Assembly (NCBI GenBank): GCA_037178625.1
Contig: JAWZXG010000027.1
Coordinates: 205,249 to 269,248, forward strand
Length of the DNA stretch: 64,000 nt
Reading direction: 5' to 3'
DNA from: Skeletonema tropicum
Lineage: Eukaryota > Bacillariophyta > Thalassiosirophyceae > Thalassiosirales > Thalassiosiraceae
Below the pieces are notes generated by a model. The model was not told where the DNA came from and did not search any database. It saw nothing but the letters and a program-made list of their open reading frames with translations. Position 1 is the first letter of the stretch, and each line of letters opens with the position of its first letter. Position numbers and translations under genes: made by a program. Positions 31,315-42,647 of the stretch are shown in pieces.

Positions 31315-32989
31315 ATGTCAGATGACATGTATGAGAATGACGCCGATCGTGATGCTGCTGCCAATTACAATGATCCGCAACAAACAGATCATCGTTTTGA
31401 GGAGAAGAGGGGTACGATGACTACTTCGAAGAGGACTATGTGCCGGATGGTTTGTATGAAGGAAGGAAGTTCCCTCCAAAACCTACCGTCTGTGATGTGA
31501 TTCCAACTACACAACTTCCCGGAGTATCAATTGACATGGCACGTAGTAAGTTTTGGAATCATGGAAAGAAGGAAATAGAGTTCTTTCTGAATAAAATCAC
31601 AGAATTAAGAGATAAATATCGCCATAACGATGTTCTCGATAACGTTGTTCATTGCTGTGCGACCGCGACAGTGACCTGTACCTAGCGTTCAGAAAAAAAA
31701 TAGGGAATAGGGAAGACTAACCACGAAGAATTCTGCACATGGTTGTCTACATTCCTTCGTTCAAGTCGGAGGAAGGAGAATTTTAACAAGCTATGCCAGG
31801 GCAAACGAATTGATGCAAGTGATTTTATGAGTGAGGATGAATATGCAGAGATTTGGAGACAGATTAGGTATCATGGATCATGGAAAGGGTAGTAACGTCC
31901 ACAAGCGAGCATGGGAGGTGTTTCAGGATTCCTTTATCTCGTCAATGAAAGAAAACTTCGCGCCTGATCGCAAAAAAGATGAAATCAAAGCGGTATTTTG
32001 TGTGGATGATGACAAGGTGTTGCTGTCGCCTCGCCTTCGCAGGGAAATGGCTCCAGATGATGATGCAGGCATTGCCGTGCATCATCATGTGAGAGACAAT
32101 AGAAAGGGTCATACAGTTCATGCAGTGACCGTTGCAGCAAGTGGTATGCCTCTACATATTGCTTTCCAACAGAGTGATGTGGGTCTATTTGACACGGTGG
32201 TGGGATTATTCGAGGAGTTATTTAATGCACCGGGGCCGAACACTCCGCCAGACCTTCCCAACTGGGCAACGTTGAATGCCGACTGTAGCGCATCAACCTA
32301 CTTGCTTGGTGGCTGAAGTGTGGAGGTGATATCCTTGGCACTGTGATGAGCTCAGATTATTTTTACGTTTGGAGGTAGCGGTAGATCCAAACGCAGAAAA
32401 ACATTGCAACCAATAAATATCCATCGGTCGATCAAGCAACTCTCAGCCACAATCTCGGGAAAACATCAGGCGAAAAGGGAAGCAAATTGACAACTACCGC
32501 ATATTCATCCGGAATCGGCTCCGCTGTCAACATGACGCTTCATTCTACAGATCACCATCGACACTTCGACTGTATTGTTGCGAAGCCAAGTGATTTGAAG
32601 GAGATGCAAGCGGTGGAATACAAGTATCAACACACGATGAGAGGAGTGAAGTTAGTAGCGGGGAAAGAGGACCCATTCGAAAAGTACATGCATTCTATGT
32701 TGAAGGAAGGAAGCAATGATGACGAGTCCCATGACTCTGAGGAGTCTGATCACTCCTCAATCCGAGTTTGATGATATTTACAAGCGTAGTTTGGTGGCTC
32801 CTCCCAAAGCTTTCTTTTACATCATCCACAGTTGACTCGCTATTTAGAGCAGTAGCGTCCATTACAGTTGAGCACCCAATGAGGAAGCACTTTGAGATGG
32901 TGCTTCTCTACCACTACAAGTATCTGATGAATCTAAGACTCTATTTGGCACACTCCTTCGTGCATTGGATTGTCGCCAGACCCCGCTAG
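31315..32989 (+). pseudogene. piggyBac-like transposase, frameshifted
   Basis: Consecutive fragments in different frames read as one decayed protein: EDYVPDGLYEGRKFPPKP, then VSIDMARSKFWNHGKKEIEF, then DFMSEDEYAEIWRQIRYHG. Then AVFCVDDDKVLLSPRLRREM and HTVHAVTVAASGMPLHIAFQ follow, then NWATLNADCSAST. After a shift come WWLKCGGDILGTVMSSDYF, AYSSGIGSAVNMTLHSTDHH and finally SFTSSTVDSLFRAVA. The DDD near an L-x-S phrase, the later NAD, and the GTV-x-S phrase resemble the catalytic core of protist piggyBac-type DDE transposases. At least three frameshifts or stops (about 31410, 31685, 32310) make it non-functional. Terminal inverted repeats were not found. Assignment to piggyBac is by pattern memory only. 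Confidence 0.55.
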
Positions 32990-33059
32990 TTCAAGCAATA
33001 GACGTGACGACGGGATGACGACAACGAAGAGGAAGTAATGCGTATCTTCACTACAATAT

Positions 33060-33330
33060 ACATATGTCGAATTTGATCAAAATACAATATGACAACCACA
33101 ATCGAAAGCTCTCTTCAAGCTCTTATATACGCCATCATCACGCAAAGCTCTCGCCAAGATCGCTTTTTGACCATTGCCGTCAATTCCAGCTGGCACGGTC
33201 GAAAATCAAAAAAAGCGACCACTTCAATCCACTGAAATCCAATATATATATACACTGTTTGGGCAGGGGCCCTCGATCGCTCGGCTGAAGAACGACCACC
33301 TAATGCAATAAGATCCATGGTAGGTTGGCA
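33060..33330. repeat. Decayed relative of the tandem-array spacer insert
   Basis: Contains CGAAAGCTCTCTTCAAGCTC (compare GGAAAGCTCTCTTCAAGCTT in the array spacer near 43741), GGGCAGGGGCCCTCG (inverted match to the spacer near 44375) and GCTGAAGAACGACCACC (spacer near 43890 and, inverted, near 44300). This links the region to the 1377-bp insert family as an old, shortened copy. Confidence 0.55.
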
Positions 33331-33482
33331 CATAGAAATCAGACGCTGCGCTGAAGCTATTTTCTACAGCTACATTTCAACAGTCTACTTTACTTTGACT
33401 TAGGGCTCTACTACTATTACTACTACTACCTATGATACTACTCTAGGACACTTGCCGCGGTCCTACATATATACAACATTCC

Positions 33483-34043
33483 CTACGGCAATATCTTCGA
33501 GTAACCAGCCGCAAGCTTCTGTGCTCTCTCGCTTGACAGCGATGATTGCCTCGCCGCATATGCCGCCAGCTGCTCTTCATTCAGGCAATACTGCATCTCC
33601 ACTATTGAACGTGCGTGTCGCCTTTTCTTTTCCTTCACGAATCTTGTGACTTTGCTCGACACGAAAGTATCCAGTCCAACACAATCATAGAGAGCCTCCT
33701 TTTCGAGATCTTCCATCGGTGTGATAGACAGTAGACAACGAAGGCTTCGGACGTCGCGTGCCATTTCTTGCTCGAAGAAATACTTGTCACTCCTGGAGTT
33801 CCAGCGCTTTGAGACCTCATCCCTTGATGGATATTGAAAGCAATGTACAATGATGTCTTCAGAGAAGCTCACTTGCTTCTCCATTGCCATCGCCATTGTG
33901 TTGTTCGTTGCAGAGACCTCGCCGCCAGTACCTCTATCAGCATCAGTGTCAGTATCTGATTCTGATGTTCGCTTCGGATGGCGATGGCCGAAGTCAACTA
34001 TTAGATCGCTGCCGTTGCCATTGGTAGCTCCAACTTTTGACAT
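33483..34043 (-). CDS. Small diatom-type paralogous protein, copy 3
   Basis: 186 residues from ATG 34043 (MSKVGATNGNGSDLIVDFG). Closest to copies 1 and 2: it has the same VSFSEDIIVHCFQYPSRDEV block, WNSRSDKYFFEQEMARDV, YDCVGLDTFVSSKVTRFV, a basic KEKKRRHARS stretch and the C-terminal EEQLAAYAA. A Thr/Asp-rich linker replaces the poly-Gly of copy 2. About 120 bp of 3' flank (33360-33482) with CTACTACTA runs also matches copies 1 and 2, and about 30 bp before the ATG match copy 1. The duplicated unit therefore included both flanks. No known domain; function unknown. Confidence 0.75.
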   Translation of the reverse strand: MSKVGATNGNGSDLIVDFGHRHPKRTSESDTDTDADRGTGGEVSATNNTMAMAMEKQVSFSEDIIVHCFQYPSRDEVSKRWNSRSDKYFFEQEMARDVRSLRCLLSITPMEDLEKEALYDCVGLDTFVSSKVTRFVKEKKRRHARSIVEMQYCLNEEQLAAYAARQSSLSSERAQKLAAGYSKILP

Positions 34044-34375
34044 GATACTTCGATTGGAGGTGTTATTTCAATTCAACCCAGTCCGTATTGTGAGGTCGAG
34101 CAAGTTAAAATGAAATACCTACACTTGATGAACAATGAACAAGAGAAGCGAACAAGAGATGCTTGACTCTGCCAGCTTGAAACGTGTCTTTAAGTATGTA
34201 GGCAGCTGTTATTGCAGCAGACGGTTCTGTGACATTCTCAGGTACCGCATAGGCTGAATATAGGAATCATGTTATCAATTCACAAGTGAACAGCGAATTT
34301 CTTCGATCAGTAAAATTGGGCACAGAGACACATTGTGTCAGTTCCGAAGATTTGCAAAGCGGCACCACTCGCACT

Positions 34376-34450
34376 CCACTCTTTCTCATGACTCCACTTT
34401 TATTTTGAATCAATCCACTCTTTCTCATGACTCCACTTTTTGAATTAAAT
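34376..34450. repeat. Direct repeat CCACTCTTTCTCATGACTCC
   Basis: This 20-bp phrase plus ACTTTT occurs twice, at about 34376 and 34412, each followed by a TTTGAAT phrase. It lies inside a dispersed block shared with about 26828-26905. The stretch 34100-35285 has no supported gene. Confidence 0.6.
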
Positions 34451-35285
34451 CAACGCAACACAGCTTTATCTCAAGCAGCTCACTGTGATGATACTCAGGA
34501 GGAGTTTAAGTTCTCTTTCTTTACTGGCACTAGTGCCTAAGTATAGGGAGTAAGTAGCAACTAAAATTATCTATCCATTTATTTTACTAAAGCAACAACT
34601 TGCATGCAGTCGAGTTGTTGTTGAGACGATATAGTGACGTCATCAGTATTTGAATTAGTCTGGTTTGGTGTTAGGGTTAACCTTCGTGGCAAAATCGAAT
34701 GAATGAGGGAGAGAGAGGATGAGAGGAGAGCTGCGTGCGTTGTGCGTTTCGATTACCTATTGAACATGTAAAATACCTACCTATTAGGTTATGTGCCCTG
34801 TTAGGTAAGATGACGTCTTCAGTTCAAAAAATTGCTCTCAAGGTTAACCTTCCCCTGCGCATCGCACATTCGTGCGTGAATAAGCCCGAAACTTACAATT
34901 TTAAGTATCGTGACTGAGGATTACTGTTCCTTCATGGTAACGGTTCACATTTTTGTCACCAGTTCTTTACATTTTGTCAGTAGAGAATCCTTTACAGGTC
35001 TTTACGTACATGCAGGAGGCAAGAGTGCTTGTTGGGATGAGGGCACAACCAGCTGCAGAAATTTGAAGAGCTGATGCAGCAGGTGGCATGCAGACAAAAA
35101 ATAATTGCACAACATCTATCACTCCTAATCGTACGCTGGTTTATCCGCTCCGGGTAAAGTGATGAGGCCTAAAAAGAGAAGTATGCCATGCAGTGTTTTA
35201 TTCTCCCCATTCTTTAGCTGAACGCTATCAGCCTTGGACTTAGTCTTATTATTGTCAAAGATAAGATAAATATAAGATCATCATC

Positions 35286-35990
35286 ATGAGCACGAAGAGC
35301 TTGACTATCCAGTCATCCACAACCATGGAGCAGCAGATGAAGCCTCGTCATCATCTTGCTCACAGAGTATCCGACGCCTCTTCCTCCGAAGACACGATCG
35401 ACAGCTGCCACCAACAACAACCACCACCCAAACGACACCGTCGTGGTCCCAAAAGATCCGTCACCTTCGCACCCACCTCCAATCTAATCATCTTCCCTGC
35501 CAAATCCACACAAGACCTACAGTCCTCCTGGTACACGGAACATGATCGTAACCAATTCAGATACGAAACGAGTCATTGCTGTCGAGTCATGCGGGAGAAA
35601 AGTTCGTGTGGGGATCACATGGAGGGTATTGCCTATGCTCTCCTTGCAAGTGAACGGGGCATGCCTACTGATGATATTCGGCATTCGATGATGAAACGTC
35701 AAGACATGATTCATCCCTGTGAGCGAATTCTAACACGAGGGATTGAAGCTATAGTGTCCCCCACTGTAGGTAGATTGATGGAACATAAACGTAAGGCGGT
35801 TGTACGGAGAGTGTTGGATGAGCAGGAGAGGATGAGGCATCAGAGGATGCAAATGAAGAGGCTGGGCATGAGTCAGATGATAGGAGATGCCGAGTTTGAG
35901 TGGAGGATGAGCATGGCTTTGGCTCAGTGCAGTATGGAGAGTACTGTGTTTGCCAAGGAGTGGGCCATACTCAAGTTGCTGGATGACTAG
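35286..35990 (+). CDS. Divergent member (copy 4) of the VSF/W-S-D-F paralog family
   Basis: 234 residues from ATG 35286, directly after an AAGATCATCATC leader. After a His/Gln/Pro-rich N-terminus, KRHRRGPKRSVTFAP corresponds to the basic VSF block of copies 1-3. WYTEHDRNQFRYE corresponds to WNSKRDKYFFEQE, and RGIEAIVSPTVGRLMEHKRK with AVVRRVLDEQ corresponds to VGLEALVSSKVTRFLKEKKR with RSIVEMQ. The WYT..D version is the common form in diatoms, so this is probably the ancestral-type member and copies 1-3 a derived local expansion. The KRHRRGPKR stretch could be a nuclear localisation signal. Function unknown. Confidence 0.78.
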   Translation: MSTKSLTIQSSTTMEQQMKPRHHLAHRVSDASSSEDTIDSCHQQQPPPKRHRRGPKRSVTFAPTSNLIIFPAKSTQDLQSSWYTEHDRNQFRYETSHCCRVMREKSSCGDHMEGIAYALLASERGMPTDDIRHSMMKRQDMIHPCERILTRGIEAIVSPTVGRLMEHKRKAVVRRVLDEQERMRHQRMQMKRLGMSQMIGDAEFEWRMSMALAQCSMESTVFAKEWAILKLLDD

Positions 35991-36163
35991 ATCATGATCT
36001 CATCCTGCTAATGATATATGCTGTGTAGTTGTAAACCTCATTGTAACATAATTTCTCTGAGGAATTATCGCTAGCATGCCTCAAAATGGATCTATCACTT
36101 ACTTAAGCTAAAAAGAGTTCTACGTAGGAATTAGTACAAAAGGTACATCGTCCCTCTTTCAAG

Positions 36164-37630
36164 ATGGAGTTGAAGCCTTGTAGTAAGACCGTTTTTCAGC
36201 ACCAAGATACTCACTTGACTGTGGGGGACAATGCTCCACACCGTCTCTATCGATTCGTCTTGGTGAAGAGATCATCGTGGAATTTTCAACCGTGGATTTA
36301 TGTCGCCGACTGCCGGAGACGGACCCGATTGAAAATCTGGCCACAAATATCACAATTTCAACTCCCCATCACCTCATTGTTGATCCCAACGAAACAACTG
36401 AACTATCTCCAAGATACTCAATTGACAGTGGCTGCCAATGTCCCGCACCGTCTCTATCGATTTGTCTTGGTGAGGAGATCATCGTGGAATTTTGAATCGA
36501 GTAACTATGTCGCCGATTGCCGGAGACGGACAAAATTGAAAAACACATCAACTCTTCCCCCCGATAAATCGAGCTACCCGCTTTGGTGTAAATCATCGTT
36601 GCACATCTTTTCATCGATAGTGGGATCAGCGAGGGATTTTGAACTGGATAATTATGCCGCTGATTGTAGGAGACGTTCCAAATTGATAACACCACCCAAG
36701 AAAAACATCAACACCACTGATCGCATCCTCTGCACCACACCACTACTCCCTCCAGATCGATTGTCCTACCTGCTCTGGTGCAAATCATATTTGGGCGAAA
36801 TTCTAATGACATTGGGATTATCGCTGATTGAACTGAATCATGGTACGGATGATTGCCAGGAATGTGTCAACTCGGAAGCTACGCCCATCAAATGTGGATA
36901 TCACCATGACATGGTTGTTGCTCTGCTGACGAGGTCCCTCACTGAGTCTGATCACGACATCATTATGGCTGACGAAGACGGCAATTGGAACTCAGAATCT
37001 TGGACCGTTTCTACTGCGACTGCTAGAACTCAGAATCAGGATCTTGAACAGAATTTGGCAGAAAATCTTCATCTTGATGTTTCTGAACTAATGAAAACTC
37101 GTCTTGCTGCAAGAGCCAAACTTTTGCTACAGAAAGGAATGCATCCCGACGCTGAATTTCCTACCGGCCGTCAAACGCATGCCGCCTATTCACGCAGCAC
37201 AGGAGTCTCGTACGATGCATCGACAGTCAATTCGGAGCAAACGAATACATTCACCGAAAATCCACAGAAGAAATACGATACTGCCAAGTTGAAACTCGCC
37301 GAAAACACTGCTGAATTGGCTACGAAGGATCGAGAAAAAGAGGTTCAAAAGAAACTTATTGCCAAGCTTTTACGTCAAGTGGGAAAGCACGATGAGAACG
37401 ACATCCTCTCCGACGTTGATAGTGCAGAATCAGACTCCTCTAGTGACAACGACGATGAATCATCTGACGACGACAGCTCTACTTCTACATCCGACAAGGA
37501 CGACAATTCAAAAGGATATACAAATGCAAGTGACAGTCAAATGGATATGTCTAATGCTGAAGAAGACAGCCCTCGCCAAGATCCTCCGGCACATTCAACA
37601 GCTGATGACGAATCAACTCAGGAATCTTAA
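36164..37630 (+). CDS. Hypothetical protein with N-terminal repeats and acidic Ser/Asp tail
   Basis: 488 residues from ATG 36164. Two strong repeats, residues 12-57 and 82-126, share QDT-LTV--N-PHRLYRFVLV, RSSWNF, and YVADCRRRT-LK. Two weaker ones follow (134-174 with LPPDKSSYPLWCKSS and YAADCRRRSKLI; 194-210 with LPPDRLSYLLWCKS). About 330-425 has LAARAKLLLQKGMHPDAEFP and a charged, possibly coiled-coil stretch. The last 65 residues are Ser/Asp-rich. The opposite strand is also open across the repeats, so the repeat part may be non-coding repeat DNA captured in frame. The central RAKLLLQKG-HPD-EFP phrase reminds me of diatom retroelement-associated proteins, without certainty. Function unknown. 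Confidence 0.55.
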   Translation: MELKPCSKTVFQHQDTHLTVGDNAPHRLYRFVLVKRSSWNFQPWIYVADCRRRTRLKIWPQISQFQLPITSLLIPTKQLNYLQDTQLTVAANVPHRLYRFVLVRRSSWNFESSNYVADCRRRTKLKNTSTLPPDKSSYPLWCKSSLHIFSSIVGSARDFELDNYAADCRRRSKLITPPKKNINTTDRILCTTPLLPPDRLSYLLWCKSYLGEILMTLGLSLIELNHGTDDCQECVNSEATPIKCGYHHDMVVALLTRSLTESDHDIIMADEDGNWNSESWTVSTATARTQNQDLEQNLAENLHLDVSELMKTRLAARAKLLLQKGMHPDAEFPTGRQTHAAYSRSTGVSYDASTVNSEQTNTFTENPQKKYDTAKLKLAENTAELATKDREKEVQKKLIAKLLRQVGKHDENDILSDVDSAESDSSSDNDDESSDDDSSTSTSDKDDNSKGYTNASDSQMDMSNAEEDSPRQDPPAHSTADDESTQES

Positions 37631-38520
37631 CAAATATTTTGCCTTAATATGGACTCTGCTCAAGCCCTAAAAGTTGCGCCGAAAACGGCCAAATCCCCGA
37701 GCAGTCTGTTCTCATGTTCAGACCTAACGGAAGATGGTAGGATGGGTTTACCATTGCGGTTCTAAGGAGCCAAAGAAACACAAAAGAGATGTGTACTCGT
37801 CTAGTATAGAGAGTAATTTTCTAAATAAGCTTGTAAACCTCATTGTAACATCATCATCAAATTGACTGTACAAAAGAGACTTTGGTTTCCATGTTCACTC
37901 TTCATCCACAAAGAATTATGTCAATTGTCAATCACATGGAAACTCAACGAAACACCTCCTCCTCAAACAGATCGACATTCCTATCATTCTCTTCATTACT
38001 ATATCCTCTTGTGGAATATTCCATACAAACATTCCTCCATCCACAAGTTGTGCAGAAAGTTGCGATTTCCCCTTGCCCTCTTTGATGCGAATGGTACTAC
38101 TCTTACTCCTGTTGTTCGTCGCTACACTTCTACCACCCTTGTGAATGGTGAATCCAGAACTAGAAGTTGAACTCGTTCCGCCAGCAGCTCTGAAATTTGA
38201 GTTGCATCTTGGAAAACCGCATTCGTTTTTTGCAGAGGCGTTGGTGAATATATGATGAAGTCACCGGTTGTGTTGATAGTGGCAAGAGGTTCTCAGTTCT
38301 CTCAGTCGCAGTGGCTGCTCTTGTTTTGATTTTTTGTTTGTGTGGGGCTTTCGGTTCTTTCTGTGCTACGGTCAACCGCCTTGTATCACTAGTATTGTAA
38401 ACAAGAAAAGCATCTGTGGATGGTTGAGCAGCCGGAGCCGGTAGCCAAAGAAAGACAGGTGTCTCATTATTGCGAAAAAGTAGGCGGTACTAAACTTTCC
38501 GAAAAGCACTCTCCGGCGAA
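37631..38520. other. Intergenic stretch, no gene seen
   Basis: Only short frames without domains. A 21-bp phrase starting TTGTAAACCTCATTGTAACA is found at 37831-37851 and identically at 36029-36049. Both sites lie just downstream of a coding region, so it may be a 3'-end element or a trace of duplication. Confidence 0.45.
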
Positions 38521-38664
38521 TAAATGGTCATTCTTTTGAACGGCCTCGTACAAATCTCACACGAATATAAGAACTCACACGAATGGTGCTCGCTTCCACT
38601 TCATGCAGCCACATTTCTTTTCCTCAGTGTCGACTTTGGCTTTAGACATATCCGAACCAAGGCG

Positions 38665-39744
38665 ATGGCCGCTACGAATCAACGCAATCGCAAGAAGAAT
38701 GCGGTGTATCCCGAAATCAATACCCCAACCCCGGATAATTCGACTCCAGCATACCCAGGAGCACGATTCAACTCCTTAGGATTCTGCACAAATCACAATA
38801 GCATCCGATTATGCACCGTCACCGACGAGGACAAGTACAAGATCCTACGCAAGGTGTGTTTCAAGTGCGGCTCTTCCAACTTGAGGACAAATTCTCGTGT
38901 GGCTACATTGCACGGGAATGCGAAGAAGGTCATTTCACGCTGTGAGACACCCAAGAGTATGGTTCGAGCCACTACACCACCGGTTGGTAGAGACAGGCGG
39001 AATGATCATTTTTCTGCTTCACGGCGTGTGAGTGGTGAGCAGAGGAGGAAGACTAGTAAGAGTTGTGAGAGGAGTACCATCAACAAGAAGAAGAATGTGG
39101 CAGGCCCAAAAAAGAATCAAAGCAGCTGCAGCAAAGAAACAACTAAACCTACACCTACACAACTGGGGCACAAATTGGAGAGAAACATTCGCCCTTCACG
39201 TTCACGTTCACGTTCTCGTCATCTCTCTACTACAACATCTCGAACCATGAAAAACTCAATGAGTCAGTCGGAGCTCGTGGGCCTCTATCCTCCTCCGCCG
39301 GGTAGACCTTCAGGACGATCGCGTTCCAAATCTGGCAAAAGACAAACGAAAAATGGTACTTCGAAGACATCATCTAACAAGGATGATACCAAGAATGACA
39401 GCAACAAGTTTGTACGAAGTACTCTGTCTCCTCCTCCTCTCTTGTCATCTTCCAAATCAGTCGAAGCAAAAGTCAAAGAGATTACCGTCTCCAAAAAAGC
39501 ACATGGAAAGATTGACTACGCAGAGCTCGGCAAATTGATCACAATGAAGGATGATGAGACGACATTGCCTACACTACTATGCCCGGCTACACCGGACTCA
39601 TTCAGGAGTAAAGAGGCCGTATTTTCGATTGACAAATCAGACTTGATTGTAGAGTTGTACAACAAAAAGAGACTAGATGATGCGATACGAAGCAGCGACC
39701 GACGTGAGAACAGGAGTATAACTAAGCTCAAGTCACGTATATAA
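38665..39744 (+). CDS. Basic, Ser/Arg/Lys-rich protein with an H-x2-I-R-L / C-x2-C motif
   Basis: 359 residues from ATG 38665 (MAATNQRNRKKNAVYPE). An in-frame ATG at 38524 would add 47 mostly hydrophobic residues, a less likely start. Near the N-terminus GFCTNHNSIRLCTVT and KYKILRKVCFKCGSSNLR give the pattern C-x2-H-x2-I-R-L...C-x2-C, a likely zinc-binding knuckle. I associate it with a widespread diatom protein group (GxCxxHPxIRL...CxxC), by memory only. The middle is very basic with SRSRSRSR; GLYPPPPGRPSGRSRSKS is a Pro-rich segment. The C-terminus alternates basic and acidic helices. No membrane span. Likely a nuclear or RNA-associated disordered protein (inference). Confidence 0.62.
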   Translation: MAATNQRNRKKNAVYPEINTPTPDNSTPAYPGARFNSLGFCTNHNSIRLCTVTDEDKYKILRKVCFKCGSSNLRTNSRVATLHGNAKKVISRCETPKSMVRATTPPVGRDRRNDHFSASRRVSGEQRRKTSKSCERSTINKKKNVAGPKKNQSSCSKETTKPTPTQLGHKLERNIRPSRSRSRSRHLSTTTSRTMKNSMSQSELVGLYPPPPGRPSGRSRSKSGKRQTKNGTSKTSSNKDDTKNDSNKFVRSTLSPPPLLSSSKSVEAKVKEITVSKKAHGKIDYAELGKLITMKDDETTLPTLLCPATPDSFRSKEAVFSIDKSDLIVELYNKKRLDDAIRSSDRRENRSITKLKSRI

Positions 39745-39873
39745 CTCGACCAGGATAGCATGATGAATGGATTGCACTGTTGCTTTCCCCCTTTTCTATG
39801 TATGTCTAATGTCTAATATCATTTTAGCTGATTGCAACCTTCAACTACATCTATTAAGAGATAGAGTGTGCGA

Positions 39874-42595
39874 TCAAATGTAGAGCGAGGTGATAACATA
39901 CGCCAAATAGAGCCCGCATGCCAAGTAACCGTATCTTCTCCCTAGAACACCCTTCCCTACAAATACCCCAGCAATGACTATCAACAAACAATTCGCGATC
40001 GTAAAGTAGAAGCCAGTCTTGATATTTTTTGGGAATTTGACATGGATCTCTTCCTTTCCTGAGCTCTCCAGTAAAGCCATGAAGCCCAGCCCGAGTCCAA
40101 CGCACAGATTAAATATCGGGCCTGCCAAGCAAGCAGTGACTGCCATTGTTGATAACCCTTTTTTTGACAAGGACACATTGGCGATTAGATCTTGTAGTGA
40201 ATTCCCAAAGGCAAGCACAGTAAGTCCCATAATTGTACTTGGAATCTCAAGTAATATCCCAAACAACTCTAGCAATTCCACCAACTTATCTGCAATCGAA
40301 TCTAGCCAAGTAGCAGCAATAGCAAATCCGTAGAGCGTTAAAGGAACCACCATGTACAAATCCATTGGCCCGTCGCCTCCGGGAGCATACCTCATTACCA
40401 TAATACCGACAAGTATTGCTGAACCACAAAAGACATACCCCTCGTTAGTTGAAGATAAGTCGTATCCGAATTGATCATTGAAATAATACCACAGCCACAG
40501 AGGCGACAAGATGATGGATACACCCACGAGTGGTCGACAGTAGTACCCGTCACATGGTACCGGATTCGTAAGTTTTCGGATAATGGTAAACGGAAGCTCC
40601 ATTGAAAGAAGTATCACATCTAATGCCCCATTTTCTTCATTGCGATATATATCCACGAAGAAATCATTCCAATGTTCTTGGAATTCTTGTACATTGACCC
40701 TCCATGCTTCTCCCCAGCTCTTGGGTCTTTGTTGCGAAGCGCGGTTTTCCTCGTCATTGCATGATTCAGCGCACTCTTCGTCACTTGATCTTGATGCAAT
40801 GTTAAGCGGCGGAGACGATGATATGACTGTTTTTAATCTATCAGGAGACAATAGCCTCTTCACTTCTGGAGGATGTGATAAAGAAGACGACGATACGCCA
40901 TCCTTTTTAATCTTATCACCATAAGACCAGGAGTTGAACGAGGAGATTCCATCACTAACTGTCTTTCGAATCGCTTGTCGAGCTGATCGGCTACGACTTG
41001 GCTTGGGACTAACACTCTGTGTGCTCCCTCTACCATGTGCGCTCCCTCGTCTCTCCGCATTCCCACCCCGAAACACATTTGATAAGAACATCGGCCCATT
41101 CTCGTGGTGCGGATGAACAGCGTGATGTGGATGAAAGATTACAATTTGTTCCTCCTCTTCAGGTTCCTCGTCGCAGTTGTAATTACTCATTGCTTCAATG
41201 ACTGTATCTCGAATGGAATGAGTATGAACGGGAAAAGAATGGTGCCGATTGTGAAGATGATGAGAAGAATCTCCCACTGAAGCAGCCACCAATGGTGTTT
41301 GTTCATGCACAGCGAGTTGCTTATCCCCATTATCCGCAGCAGTTGCAGCATCCTGACCACTCCTCCCCCCACCACATTCATCTTCACTACCTTTCCCTAC
41401 CTCAATGGTCGACATGCCACCGCGGCTGCCACCATTGCTACACAAACTAACCCCACTCTCACTCCTCCTCACCTTGGGCAAATGATACATCAAATGATAT
41501 ACATCCGCTCCCAAAACAGTCAACACATACACAAAGTACATTGACAATAATGTATACACGAATCCATAATCCACGACTCCTCGTTCCAAATACGACATGG
41601 CCACGATGGACACCAAAGTTAGAACGGCAATATCTCTCAATAGTGGTCCTTGACACGGCACTCCCATCTTCATTGCCATTGTAGTTGACGTATTTGTAGT
41701 CTTTGTTGCTGGCTGATTCTCTTCTTCTCCACCACCTCCACTTTCATCATCATCACCCTCCTCCTTCTTCCTCCCACCACCACCACGATCATCATTCAAA
41801 CTAACAATCACCCCCAGTATCACACCACTCACAAACATACTAGTTCCCGTCAACTCACCCAACGCCATCAAATACCCCTCCTGCGAATCCAACGTGGCAT
41901 TCATCGTCGCCGCCACATCCGGAGCACCATTCCCAAGTGCCAATAATGTCACTCCCGCAAAGCGAGGTGGTAGTCCCAATTGAAGTGAAAAGTGTTCCAG
42001 GCCTGGTGAGAAGAATTCATCGGTTGTGGAGTTGAGGAGGCGGAAGAGGAGGAGGAGTGTTGTTAGTAAGAGGAGGATTGTGAGTGTTCTTTTGAGTATT
42101 GTTGTTGTTGAAGAAGATGAAGAAGATGATGATGTTGATGTTGATGATGATGTACTGTCACTCGTACTCGTTGTACTCGTCGTACTACTGGAGGAACAAA
42201 AGAGAGAAGCACCAAATCCAACTCCTTCACCATCATTACATGTCTTTGCAAATTGACACTTGTCAAGTACTAGTGCTAGTGGAAGAAGCAGTGGCTGCTG
42301 TTCGTTTTGTTGCTGCTGTTGTTGCTGTTGTTGTTGTATTGAAGAAGTTGATGTTGGTGAAGCTTTTGGTGGCAACAAGGAGAAGTTTGCATCACGTTTG
42401 TTGTCATTCTTCTTCAAGCCATCATCCTCATGCTCATGCTCATGCTCATGCTCATGCAACCCTCGTTGAATAATTTCATGCTCAGTACTTGTAGTATCCA
42501 AATCGCTCTGCTGTTCTTTCTTGTGTTTCTTCTTTGTCTTTTTATGTTTCTTCTTTTTCAGTTGCAATTCTTCAAATTGTTGCGGTAACTGATGT

Positions 42596-42647
<52 letters not shown>

